A stretch of DNA of 64,000 nucleotides from contig JACKLQ010000002.1 in assembly GCA_024235835.1 (NCBI GenBank), forward strand, positions 186,001 through 250,000, in the 5' to 3' direction. Both the position numbers and the translations under genes were made by a program. The DNA is from Thiobacillus sp. (GTDB taxonomy: Bacteria > Pseudomonadota > Gammaproteobacteria > Burkholderiales > Thiobacillaceae). The notes under the pieces were generated by a model. The model made no database searches. It was given only the letters and a program-made list of their open reading frames with translations, and had not been told where the DNA came from. Shown piece after piece: positions 63,928 to 64,000 of the stretch (the first letter of the stretch is position 1; each line of letters begins with the position of its first letter).

Positions 63928-64000
63928 ATGCGTTATTGGTTGATGAAATCCGAACCATCGGAATTCAGCATCGACGATTTGCACCGGGAGGGCCACGTGG
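63928..64000 (+). CDS. EVE-domain protein, 5' part (runs off the window)
   Basis: The frame starts MRYWLMKSEPSEFSIDDL, the characteristic opening of bacterial EVE-domain proteins (modified-base-binding, PUA-like fold, related to the thymocyte nuclear protein 1 family). Its native promoter and ribosome site are now 7 kb away at the left end of the element; the sequence just upstream here has GGAG at a poor distance of about 12 bases. It may be weakly expressed or silenced. Confidence 0.85.
   Translation, partial: MRYWLMKSEPSEFSIDDLHREGHV

Overview
The window is a GC-rich, gene-dense bacterial chromosome segment, most likely from a betaproteobacterium (Rhodocyclales or Nitrosomonadales type). 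This rests on the recR-ybaB-dnaX-4.5S RNA cluster, the many chemoreceptors, the gltBD and TrpB2 sequences, and dispersed palindromes with the conserved-loop form I associate with that class. That taxonomic call is inference; there is no rRNA gene here and I found no tRNA gene.

Region 1 (1-10.2 kb, minus strand) is a chemotaxis operon: a receptor with a short TTG-started frame, a CheY, a CheA with an unusual repeat-bearing linker, a CheW and two large PAS-HAMP receptors. The receptors share a 472-bp identical signalling-domain tract. Region 2 (10.3-31.3 kb) is mostly housekeeping: grxD, a candidate small RNA, an AddB-like nuclease, metY, an OmpA lipoprotein, a PAS-GGDEF-EAL-CZB protein, purB, an HDOD-GAF protein, recR, ybaB, dnaX, the 4.5S SRP RNA, and a DAHP synthase with a Tyr/Phe leader peptide and attenuator. 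After these come trpB2, an orphan V-ATPase subunit I, a Nudix hydrolase and a nitrate-sensor-type receptor. Region 3 (31.4-45.3 kb) holds a small metabolic run (MazG-like, 2Fe-2S protein, alpha/beta hydrolase), a NodIJ-type ABC exporter, a TRAP transporter with its TatT lipoprotein, a rhodanese-metallo-beta-lactamase fusion, a gltD relic, a periplasmic rhodanese, a membrane sensor, a double-DUF302 exported protein and a TlpA-like thioredoxin. Region 4 (45.3-56.9 kb) has gltB and gltD split by a toxin-antitoxin pair, a three-gene RiPP-type copper/metal peptide cluster (HvfABC/BufABC type), hsp20, argB and an uncharacterised protein that carries an in-frame repeat insertion.

Region 5 (56.9-63.9 kb) is a compact 7.0-kb integrative element inserted in the first codons of an EVE-domain gene. 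It has a tyrosine integrase, an AlpA-type regulator, a Toprim/DUF3987 primase-helicase-like protein, small zinc-binding and unknown proteins, repeated arm-type sites at both ends, and two inverted copies of an iteron cluster. It carries no visible capsid, conjugation or resistance genes and looks like a satellite-type replicon.

The least explained items are that element with its paired iterons, a family of dispersed palindromes with a constant loop and covarying stems (four copies, one inside a gene), the candidate sRNA upstream of the AddB-like gene, the DAHP synthase attenuator, and the EGKCG-repeat precursor peptide.
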